From the NCBI GenBank assembly GCA_036362985.1, contig JAYGXS010000004.1, positions 61,761,066-61,825,065 of the forward strand: a stretch of 64,000 nucleotides of DNA, in the 5' to 3' direction. Made by a program: the position numbers and the translations under genes. Below the pieces are notes generated by a model. It had not been told where the DNA came from and searched no databases. It saw only the letters and a list, made by a program, of their open reading frames with translations. Shown here piece by piece: positions 54,300 through 64,000 of this stretch; the first letter of the stretch is position 1; each line of letters begins with the position of its first letter. The DNA comes from Ligula intestinalis (Eukaryota > Platyhelminthes > Cestoda > Diphyllobothriidea > Diphyllobothriidae).

Positions 54300-54790
54300 C
54301 CAGAATTTGGGCTTTGTTCATTTGGGCTTTCGAAATCTGACTGAAGTCCAGCGTCAGAGATAAAAGTGACACAAGAAGCAAGCACAAGTTATAGGGGGCA
54401 AAGGCCAATCAAACACTAGTGACGCCAGGCCGCAGGTGACTGCGTGGGGCCGGCGCCAGGTCGATAAATCGATTGACAGAGTTCGTATCCGAGGCTCAGG
54501 CACCAATCAAGCCCCAGCTTTTCTTGCTCCTTGTGTAGACGATTACCTTTGTGGGTGCCAAGTTACACTCATAACCCGTTTTGTAGATGCGGGCAAGCAC
54601 TTATAATAATCCGTCGCCCCGTCTAACCACCAGCCTTTGCGCCAAGCTTGCGTCTAGTCTATCCTGTGTAGTTTCGAGGACATTTCAAGCACAAGATGTG
54701 ATACACTTCACCCTACCGCTCACCAAGATTTAGGCGGTTATAACCCACAGTTTGACTGCATCACCTCGCACTATTCGGTAGTTGGCAGAT
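54300..54790 (-). mobile_element. Penelope-like element G, C-terminal remnant (family A)
   Basis: Minus frames read IYKTGYECNLAP and then ASDTNSVNRFIDLAPAPR. These align with ETGYEFNFASIG and ENSINRCVELAPA of PLE A at 16.2 kb. Upstream comes KCITSCA*NVLETTQ, a worn GIY-YIG-side segment. The 3' tail shares gtccagcgtcagagataaa with 15.93 kb. Frames are broken. Confidence 0.72.
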
Positions 54791-57060
54791 TCGCGTCTAC
54801 TAACACCGTTAGAACACAAATAGTCCCTGTCAATGTTGGGGTGGTAGTACTGACAAAAGGCAGTGCGATTGGCACTGATTTTAGCGTACTGATAAACCCG
54901 TTCGTGGGGGAGTAGGCTTTAGAGGCGTTTAAACACCTTGTGGTGGAGGACAAAAGGCTGACTTATTCTGATCCTATCTCGCTCTCTTTTTTAAAAATTA
55001 TCAATGCCTGAATGCGTACGCCAGTGACTAGTTCGGCACTCCCCGATCTAGATTAGAGCTCAACGCTGCGCCCCGATCACTAGGATGCAAGCAGGGTAGA
55101 TGGGGGGAGCATTTGCAGCAGTTAAGCTGGATAAAGGGGGAGGAGTAGAAAGGGGTCCTTTAAAAATTACAGACGGGGGGGGACGTGGATAGCGCCATTT
55201 AGCGCTTACAACGTTCAGAACGAGGGCACGTAGATGAATCTTCAAGGCCCCATCACTTCACCAGCGATTATGCGGATTATCCTTATACTGAAAAATCAGA
55301 CAGAAAATTTGTTTCCCAGAGATCATTAGCACTCGTAGTGTTAGCCGCAGCAAGCTCTTTAGTGTAAAGCAGAGTAAGGGAATCAAACAGGCCTGTAAAT
55401 AAAAACGTGCTACATGAAATAGTTTTTTTATGGACCTCAGCTTCAACTTATCAAGTCCTTGGGGCGGACAATTTTGGGAGCTGGAATATCTAAATCAGGA
55501 TTTTGAATGACATGCATTGCAAATATCATGGCGAATTCACCTCCACTCTGCCTCATTAGATTTTGAGCAAAATGTTTTTAGCTGTCCAGCCAGCAACAGA
55601 AAAGGCCATAAATGCTTGATAGGGGATATATGAACTGCCCACGCGAGTTGGTACGCGTAGATGACCGACTTGTCATTGCACTCAATATCTTGTCCAACTG
55701 TTCGACTTGCGCCCTGGATCCTAGTAAGATCGACGCTGCTGTGCGGTCCGTATTCCCGTATGGTTCATGTTCTGCCTCGATAACACATCTTTCTTAATGC
55801 GATGGCGGAACCGGCGAGTCTTTGCCGAGTTTAAGTAGAAACTCAAGTAAACGTATGCACGACCAACTTCATTGTGCTTCGCTGTAAAGTGAGTTTGAAT
55901 TGATACGCCAAAGCAGTTCCAACGGTTGACCTTACTACACCGAGCGATACCTATCGATCGGGTTTTAAGAAGAGCTTCTATTTAAATTTCCTGTGTAATG
56001 ACCAGCTGATAGTTATAAGCAACTCCAAGGGAGCACTTCGCGTGTCCTAATCTTTAGTCAATGTAGTCTGGTGGCGAGGTATGCGAAGCGGAGACATATA
56101 GTGGATAATAAACCTCGATATTCAACAGTTGATAGGCAGAAACGCACCGGATTATTTTCAGTAGACAAACTGCTTATAAAATAAAACGAAATTTACAGCC
56201 AAATTGCAATCATGATGACACCTCTCGATGCTTTCCAAACCGAATCTGCGGTAAGTCGCTTTCTGCGTTGGAAAATGCGATAAAGAGTATGCATATTAGA
56301 ACGAACCTTTGCCTGAAAATGTTTTCACGCTGCTGTTCTCCCTCGTTTGGTATGTCGACACATTTTACAAACAGTCAATTCAAATCCCCCCGACATAATG
56401 CTTCGTATGGCTTAATAGGATAACTATCCAAATGGCTGGGCTTTAATATCACAGAATCGAACCTTAAATAGCATATTTTTAAGAGAAGGTGATTGAATCT
56501 AAAAAAGCAAAGATATTTCGTCGGTCCTTTTCTCATCATCTCATTTAAATTACGATAAAATAGTGCTAATCTATATTGATTCGTTAGCTGTTGATTTATT
56601 TGGCATCCGCAGTAGGTTAAAAGTAAGTGACGAATGGGATTGTAAACGTAACGCCTAATGTCATATAACGAAGGTTCAATTCATTAAATCTGAGATGATT
56701 TGTTCGTACTGTACGTATGATTTATAGTTCTGCATTCAATGCACAAGTATTCAAACAAATAGAAAGAAATAATAAGTTTTAAAAGTCCGTGTAAACGAAG
56801 AGGGAAGAATTAGAACGAAAAAAATATTCGCGTTAAATATGTTGGATAAAAATAACGGGGACGAATTCAATGCCTGTAATAATGAAAATAACTGCAATCC
56901 ATACACAAGTAATCATAGTTCTTCAGCGTTTTCCTCTTCAGATAGCGAAGACTCTTCTGTACGGACTTTTTTGTTTAGGGTTCGTGCGAGTGGTCAGGTT
57001 TCCGATCAAACAACTTAGTTATTTTGCTCTGGTGCTACTGGATTATTGATACAGCTCTAT
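54790..57060. other. Unassigned, increasingly AT-rich stretch
   Basis: No exon, domain or strong repeat pairing seen. Short frames (for example 55612-55797) are not supported. Confidence 0.35.
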
Positions 57061-57061
57061 T

Positions 57062-57155
57062 TCTCTCTCTGATGATGGGTTCGAGAGCAAATCCAAAAAA
57101 TCAGAGTAATAAAGTTCTTGTTCCAGTGATAGGGACCCCTTCTTCGTGGTTGTTG
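57062..57155 (+). mobile_element. Isolated PLE tail with hammerhead-like remnant
   Basis: tctctgatgatgggttcgag, aatccaaaaaatcagag, then aataaagttcttgttccagt, gat and cttcttcg. This is the PLE tail seen at 27.45-27.53 kb without its coding part. CTGATGA is intact here, but GAAACGTC has decayed to aaaaaatc. Confidence 0.68.
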
Positions 57156-57889
57156 CGGTTTCCACGACTGAATTTAGACCATTTATCGGTTTAAGACCGC
57201 CTTCAAAATATAGAACCTTGGTGTGCGCTTAGCTACTTCTTACTCTTCCACATAATAGATTGTCGTCATGGTATCTACGTCTTCGCGCAACTATAATTAT
57301 TTCTTATAGCTATCTAATTACTAGAGGCGCAATTGTGATAATCTTAGTGGCTACTTACCACATCTGATTAAGATACAGTACAGTAATTTAAACATAAAGA
57401 AACCTTTCCTGAGAAAACCGCAGTTTGCTCCCAAAACACAGTGACATTTTCCTCTGCAAAATCTTTGTACATGTCCAGATATAAATTACTTTAAAAATTA
57501 AACATGAGCACGCTTAAAGCACGTTTTTCAAGGATTTCGCAAGTCTATAAAAAAATCGCGGATAATATTTTTTAAAATTTGCATTGAACGGTTTGCAGAT
57601 CCCAAAATTCACCAATCCAGAAATGCGGTTGCCCGAGGTACAACTGTTAACATCGCTCAGTCATAATGTTACGAAGTTGGTGCTGCTGGACCACTCGAAT
57701 TATTCTCATACGCAAATAAACGCACAAATCGTATCACCATAAGAACACATGAATCAGAAGCGGATCGTGGATAATTTTCCCGTTTGAATTGTCCCAACAC
57801 ACTTCCTGTAAACTATCCGACCAAGCAAAAATCTTGCATTGAAAATCAAAGGAAAGGGTAGATGATTTGCTAACATGTGTCTCAACTAC

Positions 57890-58160
57890 AGTAGAACCTC
57901 AGTTAACGAGATTAATCCGTTTGGGAACTGAGCTCGTCTTGCGAAGCGTAGCCAATCAAACTACAGCACTTTACTTATTGGCTGCGGGCGACCGAGGAGT
58001 CCCACCCCGAGGGAGCAATACTCAAGGGCGGACACAAGCAGACACACAGGCACTGACAAGTCATTAACTGAGCGGAAGCCTGTCAATCGAAAAAGAATGT
58101 CTGATAGTTTCCGCACATGCTCGTTAATGTGGCTACTCGTCACTCGAGGCTCCTCTGCAT
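57890..58160 (+). mobile_element. Pogo/Tigger-like MITE
   Basis: The left end cagtagaacctcagttaacg is the typical CAGT-GAACCTCG-TTAACGAG terminus of pogo/Tigger elements. The right end, in reverse complement, reads cagaggagcctcgagtgacg with a nearby attaacgagc. A TA precedes the left end; on the right the TA is displaced by two bases (ctctgcata), so the target duplication is imperfect. About 265 bp, no transposase. Confidence 0.66.
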
Positions 58161-59085
58161 AGAAAAAGTATAAAAGGCAGTGGCTTGAGTTTTAGTATTT
58201 AAAGAGAGAGAAAATAGGGAGAAATATGCTTTATTTTGAAGACAAATATCCAACATTTTCTGAAACAAATGGCCTCATTCACGGGGTGCAAGAGATAAGG
58301 TAAGGTACAAGGTCCTGGAATACTCAAAGTTCAAATGTTTACGCAATATCCACATGATCTTTTATGGAGACAGGTCAGCTTTCAACTTCTCAATTTTGGC
58401 TTCTTCACACGTGAGGTAGCGCGCTAGGAATGAGAGCACAGAGTGCTGATATGCCAGTTTAAGGCAGCACATATACTATAAGCTTGGGTGCATAGTAAGG
58501 GGAGACTTCGCAACCATTAGTTCGGAGTGAGGAAGGTAAGCAATCTCACCTGGGATGCGATCAGCTAATTGTTTGATCTTTTTAAAGTGTTGCTATATTG
58601 TTGTATCAGCTAGAATCATAGGAAACACCGGCACCTGAGGAGAGCATTCGAAAGATACGCTTAAAAATGATAAGTTTTTTTAAGTAAAGCTGGGGAAATA
58701 ACTGAAGAGCAGTTAAAATGAGGAGAAAAAGGTAAGCATCTATAAACCATAATAGTAGGGTGTGTGGTATGTGGTATGAATGCAAACGGTGGATATAATA
58801 TAAAAGTTTACTGATTTTAATAAAGTGTCCTTCAGTAAACGAGAGGTAAGATGCCAGAGTAACACCAAGGTACCGGAAAGAGGATACCTAATTTGGCAGA
58901 AAGTGTATGGGTTTAGGACCGCCAGAGAGTCGCAATCGACTGATCGTTAAGAAGAAGGCCATTTGCTAACGACCATTATGAGACGTGGTCTAGGCCACCA
59001 TTCAGTACTTGGAGATGTATCTGACTTTTGAGAGCATGGCCACCGACCATATCATCCGCATTTTAGCGTATCAGCATTCAGTTAG
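58160..59085. other. Unassigned stretch
   Basis: No recognisable gene or repeat. Confidence 0.35.
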
Positions 59086-59425
59086 CGATTGTTGGTCATT
59101 ATCGTGGAGGGAGAAGAGGTGGGGATATAATACAGACCATCGATGCACTCCACAGTTGTTGGGGAGGACCGTGGATTTTCGGTTGCCATACTTGACTGCG
59201 CGAAGTGAAATAAGCCCCAAGCCCAGCCGGGATAGCTGCATGCAGAAGTTTTATTAAGAATAAGATGGCGTGGGATCGTATTAAAGGCCGATGAATAGTC
59301 AAGAAAAGAACATGCGTATGCACGGCAGCCCGATGACGGCTGCGGCGGTAAAGGCCGATAGAAGACGAAAGAGCTTGATACAAAAAAAGCACTCGAGCAA
59401 AAGAGACGTCACAAGTGAAGTAAAA
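59020..59425 (-). mobile_element. Non-LTR reverse transcriptase relic
   Basis: Minus strand in shifting frames: a YRRSRHRAAVH segment (compare YR-NRST-DAV), LDYSSAFNTIPRHLILNK (block A with the Asp), LHAAIPAGLGAYFTSRSQVW, GPPQQ-WSASM (GxPQG-like) and a worn AKMRMIW at the FADD position. The order and spacing fit a Rex1/L2/CR1-type RT of a family not seen elsewhere in the window. At least two frameshifts. Confidence 0.66.
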
Positions 59426-60850
59426 ATAGTCCTCAGTCGCCAGACATTTAGAACAAGCCACGTCCACTCTAAAATTCCTGCGATACCGAGCATAAGTGAC
59501 GCCAGTGCACATCGTGGGTGTTCCACTGATAAAGACCGCCTCAACTACGCTGATACCCAATGTTCCCTGATTTCTGGATAAGCTGTCCTTAATCTTAAAC
59601 GACCTTTCCTTTCGGCAAATTGAAAACACCGCTCAGTTCTGTTAAATGCGTTATTGAAGTGTCCAGCATTATTATGGTTGTAAATCGGAGCAGATAATAG
59701 AAGCAGAGAGAGACAGAAGAATTTCAGATACCGGACGGCGCTTGGGATAACTTCAGCGCCACCTCTGAGATAACATAAACTGGAACCTGCTGTAGGATTT
59801 TCGGTTGGATACATGAATACGTGTCCTCGCGTTACACATCTGATGAAGCGGAAACTCTCTGAGGAATCATGGGCAGGGTTAGGCCAGGAGTTAGGCATCT
59901 TTCCTAGAATTTAGCGCAAACCACCGGTATAACGTGTGGATGCCCTTTGCGACTTGGCCGTATTTTCAGACTATAAACTGCTAGGGGAGTGCTTACGTAG
60001 CCTTGCGTAAGAACAAGAACCCTCCATAATACAATTGGCTCTGTGGTAAAATGAGAGAGAGCCAAAAAATTCGCTGTATTTTGAAGGCAGCATCTAACGC
60101 ATTCAGAAAATATTAACTTCATTCGCTGAGATCATGGGATGAGTTATCAAAATAGGCTTAAATTTAGCAAGTTACATGAAATACACCCTTGTTACGGAGA
60201 CAGGTCCAATCTCACCTGCCGAATTTCACTTTCAGGGAACTTAGGACTGGGGGGCTAATGTCCTGGTTACGTTAACGGTTTGGACTAGGGTTGGTGGTAG
60301 GTTAGAGACACTGGAATATTTGCCTTTCATGGAATTAAGCACACGCTTAGCTGTGTTATTTGAGGGGGTAACGGCGTTCCTGTAGAGTGGAGGAGAGTTG
60401 GGATCCTAGATAAAAGTCTGATTCATAAAATTAGTTTTGCCAAAGGTTCATCACTAGCAAATGCCTTCGCCTTTACACACCTTATTAGATAAAACCGGGC
60501 AAAACAGAGTCCTACATTCATATTTTAGCAAGGAATTAGGTGCTTTTTCTTGCTCTAAATTCTCTTATAGTTCCAATTGAATCTTTATCAATAAATGTTT
60601 AAAAATTAACTTCCTTAGGATGTTTTGTGCTAAGTTAGTTAAATCACATAAGCTTCTGTGAATGTTTTATTCTGAACGGACAGACGCAATTTTCTGCTGG
60701 CCAATCAGATGGTGGTACCCTCAGCTTTTCCGGATCGGCTGGCAGGACTGTATTTTGTACTTCTACATAATTTCCCAACGCTCTCACTCGCATGCGTAGA
60801 ATCAGTCAAAATGTATTGGCATGAGTAATTATACGAAAGCCTTTGACATA
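59425..60850. other. Unassigned stretch
   Basis: Short frames on both strands without motifs. Nothing supported. Confidence 0.35.
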
Positions 60851-61375
60851 CTAAGAGAAGTCGCCGGCTATTAAGCGCACCTCGGGCCCAGACCAAATTG
60901 GGCTTAATAAGCCGCAGGCGCACTAACCGGAGAGTCCTAGTTCTTGATTAGCAAACGCAGGATATGCCCAATCGATTAAATACGTACTGTTTTATGTGTA
61001 GAGCTTGGTTATGTACAAGAAAAGAATACTGTTTGTCTTTATTTTGCGCAATAACAAAACCAAAAATGATTTGCGACACATTTAAAAAAGCGGTCTAGTG
61101 TCAGTTGCTTTGGAGGAAACTTTACTCGCAAGTGCTCTTTGATGTCCTTCTCCAGGCACAAGAAATCGTCGAATTTTGTGAAATCTGATGCCTGTAGACC
61201 GCGTTGCGCACGCAAAGAGATGAGAATCTCACTCTATCCTGTTGACAAACTGGGCTTTGTAGCCGGCGACTGGGCTTATTAGCCAGCGGATTTTGCTATT
61301 TAAAATTCCGTCCCAAGTCGATTTGGGCTTAATACGCAGCTTGACCTAATAAACGTGGGCTTAATAACCGGCAAT
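60850..61375. mobile_element. MITE-like element with GCCGGYTATTAAGC inverted termini
   Basis: Left: gaagtcgccggctattaagc (about 60860). Right, in reverse complement: gaaattgccggttattaagc (about 61355-61374). Inside are further copies of the word: ttgggcttaataagccgc (60897), ctgggcttattagccagcgg (61270) and ttgggcttaatacgcagc (61325), so the terminus is made of short subterminal repeats. No coding sequence. Confidence 0.62.
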
Positions 61376-64000
61376 TTCTTATCATCACTAAAAATGCCGT
61401 ATACTAACGGCATCCTCCAACTTCTACAAAGTACTACTCGAAATTTAGTTCTCCCGGCTTTGATGGGTGGAAGTCTTCTAGCCCAACAAAGATATGTTTC
61501 ACTTTACGGAGGGAGGCTTCTCATAATTGATATGGTGTAAATAAAGCATAAAACTTTTAACTGAATCTGATTATAACAAGCTGTTTTTATTTATTAAGGG
61601 GTTCTGGGAAATTCAGAATTTTATCCAGCAAACCTCTGAATGATGGAAAATGAGCTTAGTTTAGTCAGTAGTCCGTTCGCAATAGTGAGGAGTTATCCAT
61701 GTACACACTTTCTACAAAAGATGCAACTATTATTCGGATTAAATTTGTCGGATGGAGCAGCAGAAAAATCTGCTGCGAATTTAAACAATTGCTAATAGTT
61801 TTCGCTTCGAATGTGAGGATTGCAACGGTCTCAGATGTTTGCAACGGCTGGCCATAACTGTTGGATTCCCAATTTTTATTATGGCTGCTTATAGTTTTCG
61901 TAAGCCTCGACAACAACAGTATAACAGCCGTACTGCTCTGTGCAGTCTCGGTCGGTAGTGACCTTTGACCAAAAACCAACATACAGAACTCAGTCCAGTC
62001 TAGACTCGGAACATAAAAACCGGGGAAGGAATCTTCCGCAGATGCTGAAATGCAATTTAACAGACTTCTTTCATGCCCATCAAGTCCTAGTCACTCCTTG
62101 CACTGACCGAATTCGAAGTGACAGTTTATTGCCAATTAAAAGATGAAGTATTTGGGGCCTGGGGTTTGCAACCACCAACAATATGCTTCGCCTGTCCCAT
62201 CTTACTTCCCGCCCGACCGACCGACTGGGGGCGTCTGATTTGCCCCCCACCTCCTGCATATACAGAGTTATCTGCACGCAATTACACGCACTACCGCACA
62301 CGGATTGGGCAGACGAGCGCATCCTCATGTTCGTATATCATTCCACCCTGAAATCCCGTGGGTCGCGGGTAGGGGGGGGGAATGCAGGTCGGCGTGTCAC
62401 GCCTGAGAAACTGATTGATGAGGCAGGTCTTCCCGCAACCCTCACTACCCCCCTCTCTCGATCTCACTAGCGAGGGCTACCAGGCGGATTTTATTTTTTT
62501 CCTTTCCTAGCAAGCGCAAACGTACAACCCATCGGGCGGGTTCAGCCGTCGGAAAAGCGACAGCGGAACTTGTTAGAATGTGCTCATTGCAGAGAGTAGC
62601 AAAATTAATACGCCTACTGTGTTTTTTGGTTACGTTCGCAAAGTCAAGAGCCGCTTAGAGGCGTCCTGTTTTTCTTATTTTAAAGCAATCACTGCTTTGG
62701 CAGTATATAAGCCTTTAAGAGATGATGGGCGAAAGAGGGTCAAGTTACGAAACCTGGAAACTAGGCAACTTCAAATGGAATTTCATAAGCAACAACCTCC
62801 CATTCCGCTTTTATATTTTTCCACCTAAAATTGGAGATATGCTGAACCACACCTATTTACGATCCAGCATTCGCAGATTTGTCTTCTTAGATAATATCTA
62901 AATTATTCACTAATTATTTCGTTTATTTTCGCAACTAGGCGCATTCATTATGTTGGAAAATGAGCAACTTACTTTCCAATATTGATTCTAACTTTGTGTG
63001 TCTCCATATAGGGGTAATATAATCAGTTTTCACCTTGGTGAGAGTAACAATTGCGGTTACGTTTGAGCATAGATGTAAGATAATGTTGCAATATGAACGT
63101 GTTTGTGACGATATTCGAAGGCATTCTTGACGTTTGAACATTTAAGCAAGTCATTATAAGTATTTAAAGAGGAGTCTCAAGTATTCGTGGATTTCAGTGA
63201 TTCGTGAGTAGCTGCACTTCATAGTCTCCGCAAGTACCAAGAGTCCAATGTCACTCACTTTGAGAGACTAACCAAGGACCAACAAGAGGATTCCTGTAAA
63301 CGTATAGTTGACTGTCTTCCAAACGATAAGGAGCAGTAGACAAGAATCACAGAATTCGCTATAGGACCTTTTCTATTGACCGCAATACGTTTCAACAGGA
63401 CACAGTAAGGATTCCTCGTGCGCCCCTCCCCCTCTCCCCCCCCCTCAAGACGAAATGGTAACAGCAACATCCCCTAAGACAGGTGTCTTTGCACAAAATT
63501 TCAACGCGCATTTTACTAAGGTTAACCTTAGGCTTAAAGCAATACTGAACTCCAAAATGTGCCATGCCTGACAGCATTCTGCCTTTTTTGGCTAATCGTA
63601 CTGTTTGCTGACTGTAAACGTCCAGCGTTGATGGACGTAAATATTTACGTAGTTTGCCCCTTTTCTGTGCATGTGCTGTGCTTGCAGTAAACCAAGCAGG
63701 GCCCTCAAAATTGCGGCATATTCACTCTGTGGGAAAGTATGCCGTCTGTATATGAGGGACTAGAAGGAACAGCATAGAGGAAGATTGGCCAGGCTATAGA
63801 TTGCATTTTCAAACTATGCTACTAGTAGAATGAAATTACCGATGGAGAAAATGGAGGTCGGAATGGCCAAGTGGTGTCACATTCGTGCCCTGTTGATTAA
63901 ATTCTCAACCAACCATCAACAGCCTCAAAGCGAATCATTCCATTGCGGCTCCGGATTCGCGCAACATGCCACAATTTGTGAAAGCTTGATACCCGCTCAC
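61376..64000. other. Unassigned stretch to the window end
   Basis: Contains G-runs (62371-62379) and C-runs (63427-63446) and several short frames without motifs. A faint SINE-like body at 63835-63960 (attaccgatgg, ggtcggaatggcca) is too weak to call. Confidence 0.35.

Noticed and set aside
59099..59629. 176-residue minus-strand protein
   Set aside because: The frame passes through a decayed RT; conserved RT words are spread over several frames, so this is not a real intact product.
63835..63960. Further SINE copy
   Set aside because: Only short stretches (attaccgatgg, ggtcggaatggcca) resemble the family; too weak to support.

Overview
The window looks like nuclear DNA of a flatworm, most likely a diphyllobothriid tapeworm of the Spirometra / Dibothriocephalus / Schistocephalus type. 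The signs are eukaryotic GT-AG introns, long intergenic tracts, several decayed CR1-like non-LTR retrotransposons, many Penelope-like element (PLE) fragments with GIY-YIG domains, tRNA-derived SINE-like repeats and a long (ATC)n tract. The taxon is an inference from style, not from a database match. There are no operons, prokaryotic signals or CRISPR arrays.

Host genes are few. (1) A multi-finger C2H2 zinc-finger gene on the + strand has a large exon at about 8.47-12.09 kb. It is joined in phase 0 across a 1866 bp intron, itself full of repeats, to an exon at 13.96-15.55 kb. The visible product is about 1737 residues with roughly 20 fingers, and there may be further 5' sequence. (2) The first exon of a secreted or membrane-anchored protein with a short collagen-like Gly-X-Y tract lies at 46.32-46.79 kb on the + strand and ends at a strong splice donor. 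I could not find its downstream exons. I can support no other host gene.

Layout: 0-7.6 kb holds three CR1-like retrotransposon pieces (one nearly complete on the minus strand, two on the plus strand). 8.3-15.6 kb is the zinc-finger gene. 15.9-16.8 kb is a PLE. 17.7-25.5 kb holds low-copy dispersed repeats, the (ATC)n tract and a SINE. 26.7-37.1 kb is a dense PLE/SINE district, including four PLE bodies, a duplicated composite segment and a nested mariner-like MITE. 37.3-50.2 kb holds paired inverted dispersed repeats, a near-perfect PLE-tail palindrome, another PLE with inverted flanks and the collagen-like exon. 50-64 kb is mostly anonymous sequence with a PLE fragment, a PLE tail, a pogo-like MITE, an RT relic and another inverted-repeat element.

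The most interesting signal concerns the PLEs. Many copies end in a conserved tail with a hammerhead-ribozyme-like core (CUGAUGA-like box, hairpin, GAAACGUC). Several PLEs are flanked by inverted copies of their own tail or 3' region, and one locus keeps only the two tails as a palindrome of about 180 bp.
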